From Burkholderiales bacterium 67-32 (lineage in GTDB: Bacteria; Pseudomonadota; Gammaproteobacteria; Burkholderiales; Burkholderiaceae_B): DNA of 64,000 nucleotides. The DNA is taken from positions 568,684 to 632,683 of the forward strand of contig MKUP01000033.1 of assembly GCA_001898625.1 (NCBI GenBank), in the 5' to 3' direction. The translations under genes were made by a program, and so were the position numbers. Positions 1-8,172 of the stretch are shown one piece after another. Numbering within the stretch: the first letter of the stretch is position 1; each line of letters begins with the position of its first letter. Below the pieces are notes generated by a model that had not been told where the DNA came from, did not search any database, and saw only the letters and a program-made list of their open reading frames with translations.

Positions 1-194
1 CGTGGCCAGACGGCGTAGGGCATCATGCCCATGGCCGCCTTCACGTCGCTGGGGTTGATGGCCGCCGCCCGAACCTCCACGATGGCGTGGCCGGGAGGCG
101 GCGCCGACAGGGCGCCGCGGGCGATGTCCAGCGGCAGCGACTCGGGGGTATCGCCGCGCGCCAGCAGGCGCAAGGCACGGGTTTCAATCTGCAT
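1..194 (-). CDS. MDR/quinone oxidoreductase-like protein, N-terminal part (cut by window edge)
   Basis: Only the first 64 residues are inside the window; the gene runs off the left edge. The visible part ends with a segment of the type VEVRAAAINPSDVK, the N-terminal signature of zinc-independent medium-chain dehydrogenase/quinone oxidoreductases (NADPH-dependent reduction of quinones or enones). The ATG at 194 is preferred over an in-frame ATG at 209 because GGAGAA lies at a good distance in front of it. It follows the intradiol dioxygenase gene by about 25 bases on the same strand, so it is probably the last visible gene of that aromatic operon. The exact substrate cannot be judged from this fragment. 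Confidence 0.75.
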   Translation of the reverse strand, partial: MQIETRALRLLARGDTPESLPLDIARGALSAPPPGHAIVEVRAAAINPSDVKAAMGMMPYAVWP

Positions 195-219
195 GATTGC
201 GTTCTCCATGATGTGGGCC

Positions 220-1146
220 CTAGCGCAGCGGCGGGACCGGCATGCGCGTCTCGCCCGGTTCGAGCTTGAGTTCCACGTCGAGCCGGTAGCCGCCGGCGCC
301 GTCGGGCATGAAATCCCTCAGCAGCGACCCCACCGCGCCGAAGGCGGCGTCCTCGTAGGCATAGGGGTCCAGGGCGTCGAAGATCTGCGTGGTCAGCACC
401 TTGTGGCCCGGTGCCGCCGCGATGAAATGCAGGTGGGCCGGCCGCATGTGGCCGCGCCCCTGCAAGGCCAGCAGTTCGCCGCACGGGCCGTCTATGGGCA
501 CGCCATAGCCCGAGGGCTTCACGCTGTCGAACCAGAAGCATCCGTCGGCGTCGGTCTCGAACACCGCGCGCAGGTTCATGTCCTCCTGTCCGGGGTCCTG
601 GTTCTCGTACAACCCGCTGGGCGCCGCCTGCCAGGTCTCGATCCGCGCGCCGGCCAGCGGGCGTCCGTCCAGGGACACGACCCGGCCCCGCACGTGCAGC
701 GGGACGCCGCGGGTATCCGCGCTGGCGATGCGGCTGCCGTTGGGCCGCACGGGCTGGCGGGCGCGCCAGAACGGACCGATCAGGGCCGGCTCGGTGCCGC
801 CCGCCGCCAGCACGGCCTTGGCGTCCATCAGCAGGACCAGGGTCGCGAGCCCCAGGATGTCGGCCAGCAGGATGCCCTCGTGGCGCTTGTCGTGGGTGGC
901 CTGGCCGACGCGCACACCGAAGTCCAGGCCCTGCTGCAGTTCGGCGTAGGTCAGCTGCACCTCGGCGGCGAAGGCGTGCAGGTGCGTGATCAGCGACGCC
1001 AGCACGGTGCGCAGGCGGGGATCGTGCGTGCCCGCATTGGCCTCCAGCACGGCCCGCAGCAGCGCGGCCGGCGTGGCGGGAATGGTCTTGGACCGGGGCT
1101 CGCCGGTTGGCGCGGGCGAGGAAAGCTGAGCCTGATCGGATGTCAT
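220..1146 (-). CDS. intradiol ring-cleavage dioxygenase (catechol/hydroxyquinol 1,2-dioxygenase family)
   Basis: 308-residue non-heme Fe(III) dioxygenase that would cleave an aromatic 1,2-diol between its hydroxyls (ortho cleavage). An N-terminal helical linker domain (about residues 25-115) precedes the catalytic beta-sandwich. The four iron ligands of the family are visible: Tyr180 (GLYENQ), Tyr214 (SGYGVP), His238 and His240 (RPAHLHF), followed by the family motif KVLTTQIF. An upstream ATG at 1188 would add 14 residues but lacks a good ribosome site. The gene follows a Bug receptor and a cupin gene, so uptake and cleavage of one aromatic acid is likely. Whether catechol, hydroxyquinol or a substituted diol is used cannot be told from sequence alone. 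Confidence 0.88.
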   Translation of the reverse strand: MTSDQAQLSSPAPTGEPRSKTIPATPAALLRAVLEANAGTHDPRLRTVLASLITHLHAFAAEVQLTYAELQQGLDFGVRVGQATHDKRHEGILLADILGLATLVLLMDAKAVLAAGGTEPALIGPFWRARQPVRPNGSRIASADTRGVPLHVRGRVVSLDGRPLAGARIETWQAAPSGLYENQDPGQEDMNLRAVFETDADGCFWFDSVKPSGYGVPIDGPCGELLALQGRGHMRPAHLHFIAAAPGHKVLTTQIFDALDPYAYEDAAFGAVGSLLRDFMPDGAGGYRLDVELKLEPGETRMPVPPLR

Positions 1147-1219
1147 GGCGGAAACCTGTGAACGAGTGGGGGCGGCCGCCCGCGGCATGCCGCGGCGGTG
1201 GCGACCGTCGTGGAAACTG

Positions 1220-2248
1220 TCAGTCGACGCGGATATGGGCGGCCGCGGCCACCTCGGCCCAGCGCGGCGCCTCGTCGGCCACGCGGACGGCCAGGGCCTC
1301 GGGTGTACTGGCGACGACCTCGAAACCCTGGTCGCCGGCCTGCTTGCGGACGGCCGGCAGGGCCAGGATGCGGCGCACTTCGCTGCCGAACCGGCGCACC
1401 GCGGCGGCGGGCGTGCCGGCCGGCGCGAACAGCGCCTGCATGGTCTCGGAGCGATAGCCGGGATAACCGGACTCGGCCACCGTGGGCACGGCGGGCAGGT
1501 CCGGCCAGCGCGCCTCGCCGCCGACCGCGAGCGCGCGCAGGGTACCCGCCGCCAGGTGGCCGCGCGCGGCCGGCAGCGCGGTCAGCGCGCACTGCACTTC
1601 ACCGCTCAGGGCCGCCTGCACGGCCGGCGCGGCGCCCCGGTAGGGCACGTGCGTCAGCGTGACGCCAGCGCGCCGCCAGAGCAGCTCGCCGCCCAGATGC
1701 ACGCTGTTGCCGTTGCCCGGGCTGGAGTAGTTCAACGCGCCGGGCTGCCGGCGGGCTGCTTCGATCAGGTCGGCCAGGGTGCGCAGGCTGCTGGAGGCGT
1801 TGACCACGATCACGTCGGGCGAGGTCACGGCCAGACAGACCGGCGCGAACTGCCGCACCGGATCGTAGGGCGGCTTGTCCGGCGCCACGGCGGGGTTGGT
1901 CAGGAAGGCCGAGGACACGAACAGCAGCGTATGCCCGTCGGGCGCGGCATTCGCGACCGCGGCGATGCCGATGTTGCCGTTGGCGCCCGAGCGGTTGTCC
2001 ACCACCACCGGCTTGCCCAGCGACTGCGACAGATGCTGGGCCACCAGGCGCGCGACGATGTCCGAGGTCCCCCCCGGCGCGAACGGCACGACGATGCGGA
2101 CGGCGCTGCGCGGCGCCCATTCCGTCTCGGCCGCGCGGGCCGCCAGCGGCGCGCCCAGCGCCGCCCCGCCCGCCGCGATCAGGCCCACGGCCCGGCGCCG
2201 GCCGGGATCGGCAAGCCCCGGGACTTCATTGCGCATCCTGGTCTGCAT
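1220..2248 (-). CDS. Bug-family tripartite tricarboxylate transporter substrate-binding protein
   Basis: 342-residue periplasmic solute-binding protein of the TctC/Bug family. It has a twin-arginine-like N-terminus (GRRRA) with a hydrophobic stretch ending in ARAAE, then the family hallmarks VVPFAPGGTSD, VVVDNRSGANGNIG and THVPYRGAAP. Such proteins bind carboxylates, often aromatic or dicarboxylic acids. No TctA/TctB membrane genes lie nearby, so it must share a permease encoded elsewhere or act as a sensor. AAGGAG sits directly in front of the ATG. It lies between the cupin and the intradiol dioxygenase genes with short gaps, which implies a common operon and an aromatic substrate. Confidence 0.92.
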   Translation of the reverse strand: MQTRMRNEVPGLADPGRRRAVGLIAAGGAALGAPLAARAAETEWAPRSAVRIVVPFAPGGTSDIVARLVAQHLSQSLGKPVVVDNRSGANGNIGIAAVANAAPDGHTLLFVSSAFLTNPAVAPDKPPYDPVRQFAPVCLAVTSPDVIVVNASSSLRTLADLIEAARRQPGALNYSSPGNGNSVHLGGELLWRRAGVTLTHVPYRGAAPAVQAALSGEVQCALTALPAARGHLAAGTLRALAVGGEARWPDLPAVPTVAESGYPGYRSETMQALFAPAGTPAAAVRRFGSEVRRILALPAVRKQAGDQGFEVVASTPEALAVRVADEAPRWAEVAAAAHIRVD

Positions 2249-2281
2249 GGCTGTCTCCTTGCCCTCGAAGGGTGATCCGTG

Positions 2282-2806
2282 TCAGGCCGTCGTCTTCAGG
2301 TAGCCCGTGGGGTCGTACTCGAGCCCCGTTCCCTCGGCCGCCTTCAGCACGTCGGGATGCCAGGCGATGCGGCCGACCTCCTCGTCGTTGCCGCCCACCA
2401 CCGAGTAGATCACCAGATCGTGGTCGTTGGGGTTGCGGAAACCGCGCATGACGCCCACCGGCATGGAAATGCAGTCCCACTGGTTCAGTTCCACCGAGTG
2501 TTCGCCCTTGTCGCCCCAGTACACGATCATGCGGCCGTTCAACGGGAAGAACACTTCTTCGGTCTTGTGCGAGTGCAGGCTGGCGCCCTGTCCCACCGGC
2601 ACCTCGATCAGCGTGACGCCGAAACGGTGGCTGCCGTGGATGGCCGGCTGCACGCCCTTGTTCTCGAGCACGCCACGGTTGATCAGCTTGTAGAGACGCT
2701 TGGTCATGCCGGGCAGGCGGCTCTCGATGAAGGTTTCGCCGTACGGCTTGACCTTGCCCCAGCGCGCGATCCGCGTCGATTCCATTTCTTCCGGAGTGAT
2801 GTCCAT
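2282..2806 (-). CDS. cupin-domain protein
   Basis: 174 residues with one cupin barrel. The first cupin motif is seen in SLHSHKTEEVFFPLNGRM (His, His, Glu ligands), and the second lies around SMPVGVMRGFRN, where the usual second His is not obvious. Small cupins in aromatic operons serve as dioxygenases, isomerases or decarboxylases, or bind a metabolite. It is the first gene of the operon leading to the Bug receptor and the intradiol dioxygenase, and is divergent from the LysR gene at 2966, which probably controls it. Function is not predictable beyond the fold. Confidence 0.8.
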   Translation of the reverse strand: MDITPEEMESTRIARWGKVKPYGETFIESRLPGMTKRLYKLINRGVLENKGVQPAIHGSHRFGVTLIEVPVGQGASLHSHKTEEVFFPLNGRMIVYWGDKGEHSVELNQWDCISMPVGVMRGFRNPNDHDLVIYSVVGGNDEEVGRIAWHPDVLKAAEGTGLEYDPTGYLKTTA

Positions 2807-2917
2807 GTCGATTCCTTTATGCGATCGATGTTCGTGGAAGGAAAAACAGAGCTGTGTCGTTCTGTAGGAAGCACTCTATGGACACCGTCCCCATGCGTCC
2901 ATTACCATTTTTCGACC

Positions 2918-2933
2918 ATTCTGATAACAAAAT
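2918..2933. promoter_or_regulatory. possible LysR-type operator (T-N11-A imperfect dyad)
   Basis: The 16-base imperfect palindrome ATTCTGATAACAAAAT contains a T-N11-A core with six of eight pairs matching. It lies 33 bases upstream of the LysR start and about 110 bases upstream of the divergent cupin operon. Position and shape fit an autoregulatory LysR site; the assignment is inference. Confidence 0.4.
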
Positions 2934-2965
2934 GATATGAAGTTCGACACCCCTGGAGAGCGCAC

Positions 2966-3895
2966 ATGGACCTGAGGCAACTCCGGTATTTCGTGGTGCT
3001 GGCCACGCAACAGCACTACGGCCGGGCGTCCAGCATCCTGCATGTGGCGCAGCCGGCGCTCAGCCGCCAGATCAAGCTGCTGGAAGACGAGCTGGGGGTG
3101 CAATTGTTCGAGCGCCACCCGCGCGGGGCGGCGCCCACCGCCGAGGCGCTGTTCCTGCTGGAACGCGCCTCCTTCCTGCTGCGCTACGCCGAACAGGTCA
3201 AGCAGGACCTGATCGCGCGCCAGCGCGACCCGCGCGGGCCGGTGGCGATCGGCCTGTCGCCCGCGCTCGCCCTGCTGCTGGCGGCGCCGCTCACGCAGGC
3301 CATGCGGGCCCGCTATCCGGACGTGCGGCTGCGCATCATCGAAGGGTTTTCGCAGTCGCTGCACGACATGCTGGGCCAGGGCTCGGTGGACGTCGCGATC
3401 CTGAACGGCCCCATGCAGCTCGCCAACCTGCATGTCACGCCGCTGATGACCGAGGCGCTATGCCTGATCGGGCCGGCCGGCGATGCGCGCCTGCGCGGCC
3501 AGGCCCTGCCGCTCCAGCGCCTGGACGGCGTGCCGCTGGTGATGACGGGCGTCCCCAAGTCGGGGGTCCGCCTGGAACTGGAAGCCGCGGCCGCGCACGC
3601 GGGCGTCGAGCTGGAAAGCGTGGTGGAAGTGGAAACCATCACGGTCGCCTCGCGGCTGGTCCGCGAAGGCCTGGGCATGACCGTGCACTTCGCCGCCGTG
3701 GTGAAGGCCGAGATCGATGCGGGTCAGCTGGCCGCGGTCCCGATCGAAGGATTGCGGTTGCGCCGCATCCTGGCCCGCGCGGCGGACCGTCCGCCGTCGC
3801 GCGCCACGGAGGTCTTGATCGACTGCCTGCAGCAGGTCATCGGCGAGCAAGTGCGGGCGGGGGACTGGCCCCACGCCCGGCTGGAGTTCCAGTAA
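2966..3895 (+). CDS. LysR-family transcriptional regulator
   Basis: 309 residues. The N-terminal winged helix-turn-helix is typical (residues 1-60, including AQPALSRQIKLLEDELGVQLF), followed by the two-lobed co-inducer domain from about residue 90. The start MDLRQLRYFVV is the canonical LysR start and has a GGAGAG ribosome site. It is divergently transcribed from the cupin-Bug-dioxygenase operon, the classical arrangement for a catabolic activator that responds to a pathway intermediate. Its stop nearly abuts the convergent GST gene (one base between them). Confidence 0.93.
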   Translation: MDLRQLRYFVVLATQQHYGRASSILHVAQPALSRQIKLLEDELGVQLFERHPRGAAPTAEALFLLERASFLLRYAEQVKQDLIARQRDPRGPVAIGLSPALALLLAAPLTQAMRARYPDVRLRIIEGFSQSLHDMLGQGSVDVAILNGPMQLANLHVTPLMTEALCLIGPAGDARLRGQALPLQRLDGVPLVMTGVPKSGVRLELEAAAAHAGVELESVVEVETITVASRLVREGLGMTVHFAAVVKAEIDAGQLAAVPIEGLRLRRILARAADRPPSRATEVLIDCLQQVIGEQVRAGDWPHARLEFQ

Positions 3896-3896
3896 T

Positions 3897-4520
3897 TCAG
3901 GCCAGCTTCTGCTGAAGCACGCCCTGCGCCGAAGGCCGGCTGCTGACGCGCTTGTGCCACTGCGCCAGCAGCGGCGTGGCCGGGCGCTCGATGGGCAGCA
4001 GGAACCAGCGGTCGATGGCGCAGCCGACGGCGACGTCGCCGATGGTGAAACGGTCGCCCGCGAGGTACTGGCGGCCATCGGCCAGGAATTTCTCCAGCAG
4101 CAGGATCAGCTTGTTGCCGCGCGCCACGGACTCGGCAATGGCCTGGTGGTTGCGCTTGTCTTCCGGCGTGCGGATCAGGCCGATGAAGGCCGGCGCCATG
4201 GCCGGCGCGAACTCGGTAGCCTGCCAGTCCAGCCAGCGGTCGCTCAGGCCGCGCTCGCGCGGGTCGGTCGGCCACAGCGTGCCGGCGCCGTACTGGGCGG
4301 CCAGGTAGCGCACGATGGAGTTCGACTCCCACAGGATGTAGCCGTTGTCATCCAGCGTCGGGATCTTGCTGTTGGGGTTCAGGGCCACGTACTCGGGCTT
4401 GTCCAGCCCGCCGTAGGGGCCGCCCACGTCGATGCGGTCGAACTGCAGGCCCAGTTCGCGCGCGGCCCACACCGCCTTGGAAACATTGATGGAAGTCAGG
4501 CGGCCCCAGATGGTCATCAT
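3897..4520 (-). CDS. glutathione S-transferase family protein
   Basis: 207 residues. The thioredoxin-like N-terminal domain carries NPNSKIPTLDD (cis-Pro) and ESNSIVRYLA (glutathione gamma-glutamyl binding Glu-Ser), followed by an all-helical C-terminal domain. It is expected to conjugate or reduce with glutathione in the cytoplasm. An in-frame ATG at 4547 exists, but GGAG nine bases before the ATG at 4520 and the homologous beginning MMTIWGRLTS favour the shorter form. It appears to be a single-gene unit between the LysR gene and cbiX. Confidence 0.9.
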   Translation of the reverse strand: MMTIWGRLTSINVSKAVWAARELGLQFDRIDVGGPYGGLDKPEYVALNPNSKIPTLDDNGYILWESNSIVRYLAAQYGAGTLWPTDPRERGLSDRWLDWQATEFAPAMAPAFIGLIRTPEDKRNHQAIAESVARGNKLILLLEKFLADGRQYLAGDRFTIGDVAVGCAIDRWFLLPIERPATPLLAQWHKRVSSRPSAQGVLQQKLA

Positions 4521-4571
4521 GGTGGAAATCTCCGTGTACGGGTGCAAGGGATTCGAATGGAGGAAAACATA

Positions 4572-4964
4572 CTAGGCCGGCGAGCCCGGATCCGCGGCCG
4601 GGCGCAGGGCCGCTTCGGCCACGGCATCCAGCACGCCGGGTAGTTCGGACAATACCGGCAGCGACGCGAACCGCAGCGCCGGATGCGCCGCCCGCGCCTC
4701 GTCCAGCAGGCGCGCCAGGTCGCGCGTCACATGCGCCCCCGCCGCCCAGAATACCGGCAGGACGACGATCTCGGCCACTCCCCGGCCGGCCAGGACGGCG
4801 ATGGCCTCGGGCAGGGTGGGCGGCATCAACTCCAGGAATGCGATCTCGACCGGCGTGCCGGGATCGCGCGCGCGCAGCGCCTGGGCCAGGCCGTCCATGG
4901 GCCGCGCCCATTGCGGGTCGCGCGAACCATGCGCGAACAGGACGATGCCCCGGCGCGGCGTCAT
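4572..4964 (-). CDS. cbiX: sirohydrochlorin chelatase, short CbiX type
   Basis: 130-residue single-domain chelatase that inserts a divalent metal (Co2+ or Fe2+) into sirohydrochlorin for cobalamin or siroheme synthesis. The two family histidines are visible in VLFAHGSRD near the N-terminus and AAGAHVTRD near residue 78. The length matches the small CbiX form, which acts as a homodimer. Its ATG overlaps the stop of ybiB (ATGA), so the two are translationally coupled. No other corrin genes are nearby, so siroheme iron insertion is at least as likely as cobalt insertion. Confidence 0.85.
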   Translation of the reverse strand: MTPRRGIVLFAHGSRDPQWARPMDGLAQALRARDPGTPVEIAFLELMPPTLPEAIAVLAGRGVAEIVVLPVFWAAGAHVTRDLARLLDEARAAHPALRFASLPVLSELPGVLDAVAEAALRPAADPGSPA

Positions 4965-5929
4965 GCGGCCTGCCCCAGGCGCGCCGCGGCGGCGACGATG
5001 GCGTCGCGCTGGGCCGCGATGGCGGCCGGCAGCGGTTCCTGTCCCTGCTGGATGGCGCGCACCCAGGCCGCCGTGGCGGCGGCCTCGCGCGCGGGCAGGG
5101 CCGGCAGCTCGGCTTCGGCGCGCTCGGCGCCTTCGATTGCGGTGGTCTCGATGCCCTCCAGCCAGCGCGCGATGCGCTGCGGACGGCGGGTGTTGGCGAC
5201 CGCCTCGCCCTCGGTGGCGCGCATCAGCAGCGCCGCCTCGCGCCGCAGCGCGAACAGCTCGGCCAGCATGGCGCCGAATTCGGGATGGGTATAGGCGGAC
5301 AGCAGCAGGCTGGGGCCTTGCACCGGGCGCAGCAGCTTGGCCAGCGTATGCGCGACGTTGCGCACGCCCAGGATGCGGCGCAGGCTCACGACCCGGGCCA
5401 GTCCCGGACTGGCGACGGCCAGCGGCAGATAGGCCAGCCTGCGATCGCTCAGCGCCCGCGAGGCGGCATCGGCATCGGGCGAGGCCTCGATGCCGAGTTG
5501 CTCCAGGATATCGATGGTGGGCACGCGCGCGGCGTTCGAACCCACGCCCGGCCGGGCCGGATCGGAGGCCTGCCCGTGCAGCAGCACCGGCAGGCCGGCG
5601 TGCGCCACGCTCCAGGCCAGCAGCGGCACGAGGTTGGGCGCATGGCGCGAACCGTTGTAGGTGGGCAGGACCACCACGGGCCGCCCGGTGGGCGCTTGGA
5701 CACGAGCCATCCGCGCCTCGGCCGCGTCCAGAAAGCCGGCCACCTCGGACACCGACTCGCCCTTCATGCGCAGGGCCAGCAGTACCGCGCCCAGCTCCAG
5801 CTCGGCTACCCGGCCATCCAGGATGGCGCCCATCAATTCGCCGGCCTGGTCCCGCGCCAGCGCGCGCGAACCGTCCTTGCCGCGGCCGATCTCGCGGATC
5901 AGCGGTGCGCATGCATAGGATTCGGTCAT
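4961..5929 (-). CDS. ybiB: YbiB/TrpD2-like DNA-binding protein (anthranilate phosphoribosyltransferase fold)
   Basis: 322 residues with the TrpD-like nucleoside phosphoribosyltransferase fold: an N-terminal helical domain with ELMGAILDGRV, and a region VVVLPTYNGSRHAPNLVPLLA where true TrpD enzymes bind PRPP. This pattern is that of the YbiB family, reported as nonspecific DNA-binding proteins lacking TrpD activity. It overlaps cbiX by four bases downstream and follows an IclR regulator gene with a 10-base gap. The cellular role is uncertain. Confidence 0.85.
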   Translation of the reverse strand: MTESYACAPLIREIGRGKDGSRALARDQAGELMGAILDGRVAELELGAVLLALRMKGESVSEVAGFLDAAEARMARVQAPTGRPVVVLPTYNGSRHAPNLVPLLAWSVAHAGLPVLLHGQASDPARPGVGSNAARVPTIDILEQLGIEASPDADAASRALSDRRLAYLPLAVASPGLARVVSLRRILGVRNVAHTLAKLLRPVQGPSLLLSAYTHPEFGAMLAELFALRREAALLMRATEGEAVANTRRPQRIARWLEGIETTAIEGAERAEAELPALPAREAAATAAWVRAIQQGQEPLPAAIAAQRDAIVAAAARLGQAA

Positions 5930-5939
5930 GGGTGCTCCA

Positions 5940-6800
5940 TTAGACGCGCTTCATCAAGTCGTTGATGCGTTCGGCGGCGCGGCTCAGCAGCGGCAGCAGT
6001 TCGTCCTGCATCTGCCGCGCGGTCACCAGATGCGCCTGGCCGCTCAGGTTCAAGGCGGCCACGGTGCGGCCGCTGCGATCGCGAATGGGCGCGGCAATGG
6101 CGACCAGTCCAGTCTCGAGCTCGCGGTCCACCAGCGACCAGCCCTGCTCGCGCACCTTCAGGATGGCCGCCTTGAGTTGGGCCGGGTCGGTCACCGTCAA
6201 CGGCGTATGGGCCCGCAGGTCGGACCGGGCCAGCGCCGCGTCGATCTCGGCGTCGGCCAGGCCGGCCAGCAGCACGCGCCCCATGGCCGAGCAGTAGGCG
6301 GGCAGGCGGCTGCCTATCCCGAGGTTGATGGACATGATGCGCCCGGTCGGGATGCGCAGCACGTAGACGATGTCGGTCCCGTCCAGCACGGTGGCCGAGC
6401 AGGACTGGTGCGCCTCGTTGGTCAATTGCTCCATGATGGGCTCGGCCAGGTCCCAGAACGGCATGGAGGTCAGGTAGGCAAAGCCCAGCTCCAGGATGCG
6501 GGGCGTGAGCCGGAACTGCCGGCCTTCCGTGGCCACGTAGCCCAGTTGCACCAGCGTCAACAGGATGCGGCGCGCGCCCGCCCGCGTCAGCCCGGCGGCC
6601 TCGGCCACCTCGGTCAGGGTCATGGCGGGCCGTTCGGCGTTGAAGGCCCGGATGACGGCCAATCCGCGCGCGAAGGACTGCACATAGGCATCGCTGGGCT
6701 TGACCGCGTCGCCTTCGGCGCCCGCGGACACGCGGGCAGCCCCAGGGCTGCCCGCGCCGATGCCGGCCGGCTTGCCGCCGGCCGATGGGTGTTGCGTCAT
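5940..6800 (-). CDS. IclR-family transcriptional regulator (PcaR/PobR-like)
   Basis: 286 residues. After an unusually long Gly/Ala-rich N-terminal tail (about 35 residues) comes the winged helix-turn-helix (TLTEVAEAAGLTRAGARRILLTL) and then the IclR effector domain with GIGSRLPAYCSAMGRVLLA. The start SFARGLAVIRAF of the DNA-binding domain and the overall pattern are close to PcaR-type regulators of the beta-ketoadipate pathway. It lies 13 bases downstream of a thiolase gene, in keeping with a link to aromatic or acyl-CoA catabolism. The first ATG may be too early; a later start near residue 33 is possible. Confidence 0.9.
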   Translation of the reverse strand: MTQHPSAGGKPAGIGAGSPGAARVSAGAEGDAVKPSDAYVQSFARGLAVIRAFNAERPAMTLTEVAEAAGLTRAGARRILLTLVQLGYVATEGRQFRLTPRILELGFAYLTSMPFWDLAEPIMEQLTNEAHQSCSATVLDGTDIVYVLRIPTGRIMSINLGIGSRLPAYCSAMGRVLLAGLADAEIDAALARSDLRAHTPLTVTDPAQLKAAILKVREQGWSLVDRELETGLVAIAAPIRDRSGRTVAALNLSGQAHLVTARQMQDELLPLLSRAAERINDLMKRV

Positions 6801-6813
6801 GCAGCCCTGGCGA

Positions 6814-7995
6814 TCAGATCAGTTCGAAGGCCATGGCCGTGGCTTCGCCGCCGCCTATGCACAGCGAGGCCACGCCGCGCTTGGCATTGCGCTGGCGCAT
6901 CGCACCCAGCAGGGTGGCGATCAGCCGCGCGCCGCTGGCGCCGATGGGGTGGCCCAGGGCGGTCGCGCCGCCGTGCACGTTGACCCTGTCGTGCGGCAGC
7001 TTGTGCTCGGCCATCGCGGCCATGGTCACCACGGCGAAGGCTTCGTTGATCTCGTACAGGTCGACGTCGCCCGGCTTCCAGCCGGTCTTGGCGAACAGCG
7101 TGGCCAGCGCGCCCACCGGCGCGGTGGTGAACCACTGCGGCTCCTGCGAATGCTGCGCGTGGGCGACCACGCGGGCCAGCGGCGTGACGCCCAGCTTTTC
7201 GGCGGTGGATGCACGCATCAGGACCAGCGCGGCGGCGCCGTCCGAGATCGACGAGGAGTTGGCGGCGGTGACGGTGCCGTCCTTCTTGAACGCCGGCTTC
7301 AGGGTGGGGATCTTCTCGGGCATGGCCTTGTAGGGGGCCTCGTCGCGCGCGATGATCTTCTCGCCCTTGCGGTCGGCCACGGTGACCGGCGCGATTTCCC
7401 ATTCGAAGCTGCCGTCCTCGTTGGCGGCCTTGGCGCGGCGCAGCGACTCGAGCGAATAGGCGTCCTGCTGCTCGCGGGTGAAGCTGTACTTGGCGGCGCA
7501 GTCCTCGGCGAACACGCCCATGGCGCGGCCTTTGTCATAGGCGTCTTCCAGGCCGTCCATCGCCATGTGGTCGTACATGGTGGCGTGGCCATAGCGGTAG
7601 CCCTGGCGCGCCTTGGGCAGCAGGTAGGGGGCGTTGCTCATGCTTTCCATGCCGCCCGCCAGCGCGACCTGGGCGCTGCCGGCCAGCAGCAGGTCGTGCG
7701 CCAGCATCGTGGCCTTCATGCCCGACCCGCAGATCTTGTTGATGGTGGAACAACTGGTGCCGAGCGGCAGGCCCGCGCCCAGCGCGGCCTGGCGGGCCGG
7801 AGCCTGGCCCTGGCCGGCTTGCAGCACGTTGCCCATCAGCACTTCCTGGATCTGTTCGGGCTTCAGGCCCGAACGCTCGATCGCCGCCTTGATGGCGATT
7901 GCGCCCAACTGGTTGGCGGAAAGCCCTGAAAGCTCGCCCAACATGGCGCCCATGGGGGTACGGGCGGCCGATACGATAACAACGGGATCCGACAT
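6814..7995 (-). CDS. acetyl-CoA C-acetyltransferase (thiolase)
   Basis: 393 residues, the standard length of biosynthetic/degradative thiolases. The active-site Cys is in STINKICGSGMKA (about residue 89), the catalytic His in GATALGHPIGASG (about 349) and the second Cys in SLCIGGGEATAM (about 379). It would interconvert two acetyl-CoA with acetoacetyl-CoA in fatty-acid, polyhydroxybutyrate or ketoadipate-derived metabolism. AGGAG precedes the ATG. It is divergent from the MBL-fold gene at 8173 and followed by the IclR gene. Confidence 0.95.
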   Translation of the reverse strand: MSDPVVIVSAARTPMGAMLGELSGLSANQLGAIAIKAAIERSGLKPEQIQEVLMGNVLQAGQGQAPARQAALGAGLPLGTSCSTINKICGSGMKATMLAHDLLLAGSAQVALAGGMESMSNAPYLLPKARQGYRYGHATMYDHMAMDGLEDAYDKGRAMGVFAEDCAAKYSFTREQQDAYSLESLRRAKAANEDGSFEWEIAPVTVADRKGEKIIARDEAPYKAMPEKIPTLKPAFKKDGTVTAANSSSISDGAAALVLMRASTAEKLGVTPLARVVAHAQHSQEPQWFTTAPVGALATLFAKTGWKPGDVDLYEINEAFAVVTMAAMAEHKLPHDRVNVHGGATALGHPIGASGARLIATLLGAMRQRNAKRGVASLCIGGGEATAMAFELI

Positions 7996-8172
7996 CTTCG
8001 ACTCCTGACTCTGAAAAGCGGCGGGCGCCACGGGCAAGGGCGGCGGCTGCGTTCCGGGAATGCATCCGCCCGCACCTAGGTACACTAGCTGTAATTTACC
8101 AACAAGTGGCCTGCCCATTTTAGACCTGCCCAGGCAGCGCCGCACGAACCGGCCAGGCCCACCCGACCCGCC

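Noticed and set aside
25-1161. Long plus-strand open frame (378 residues) opposite the intradiol dioxygenase
   Set aside because: The minus-strand gene shows all dioxygenase iron ligands; the plus frame is compositionally biased (Arg, Gly, His, Gln) as expected for a shadow in GC-rich DNA.
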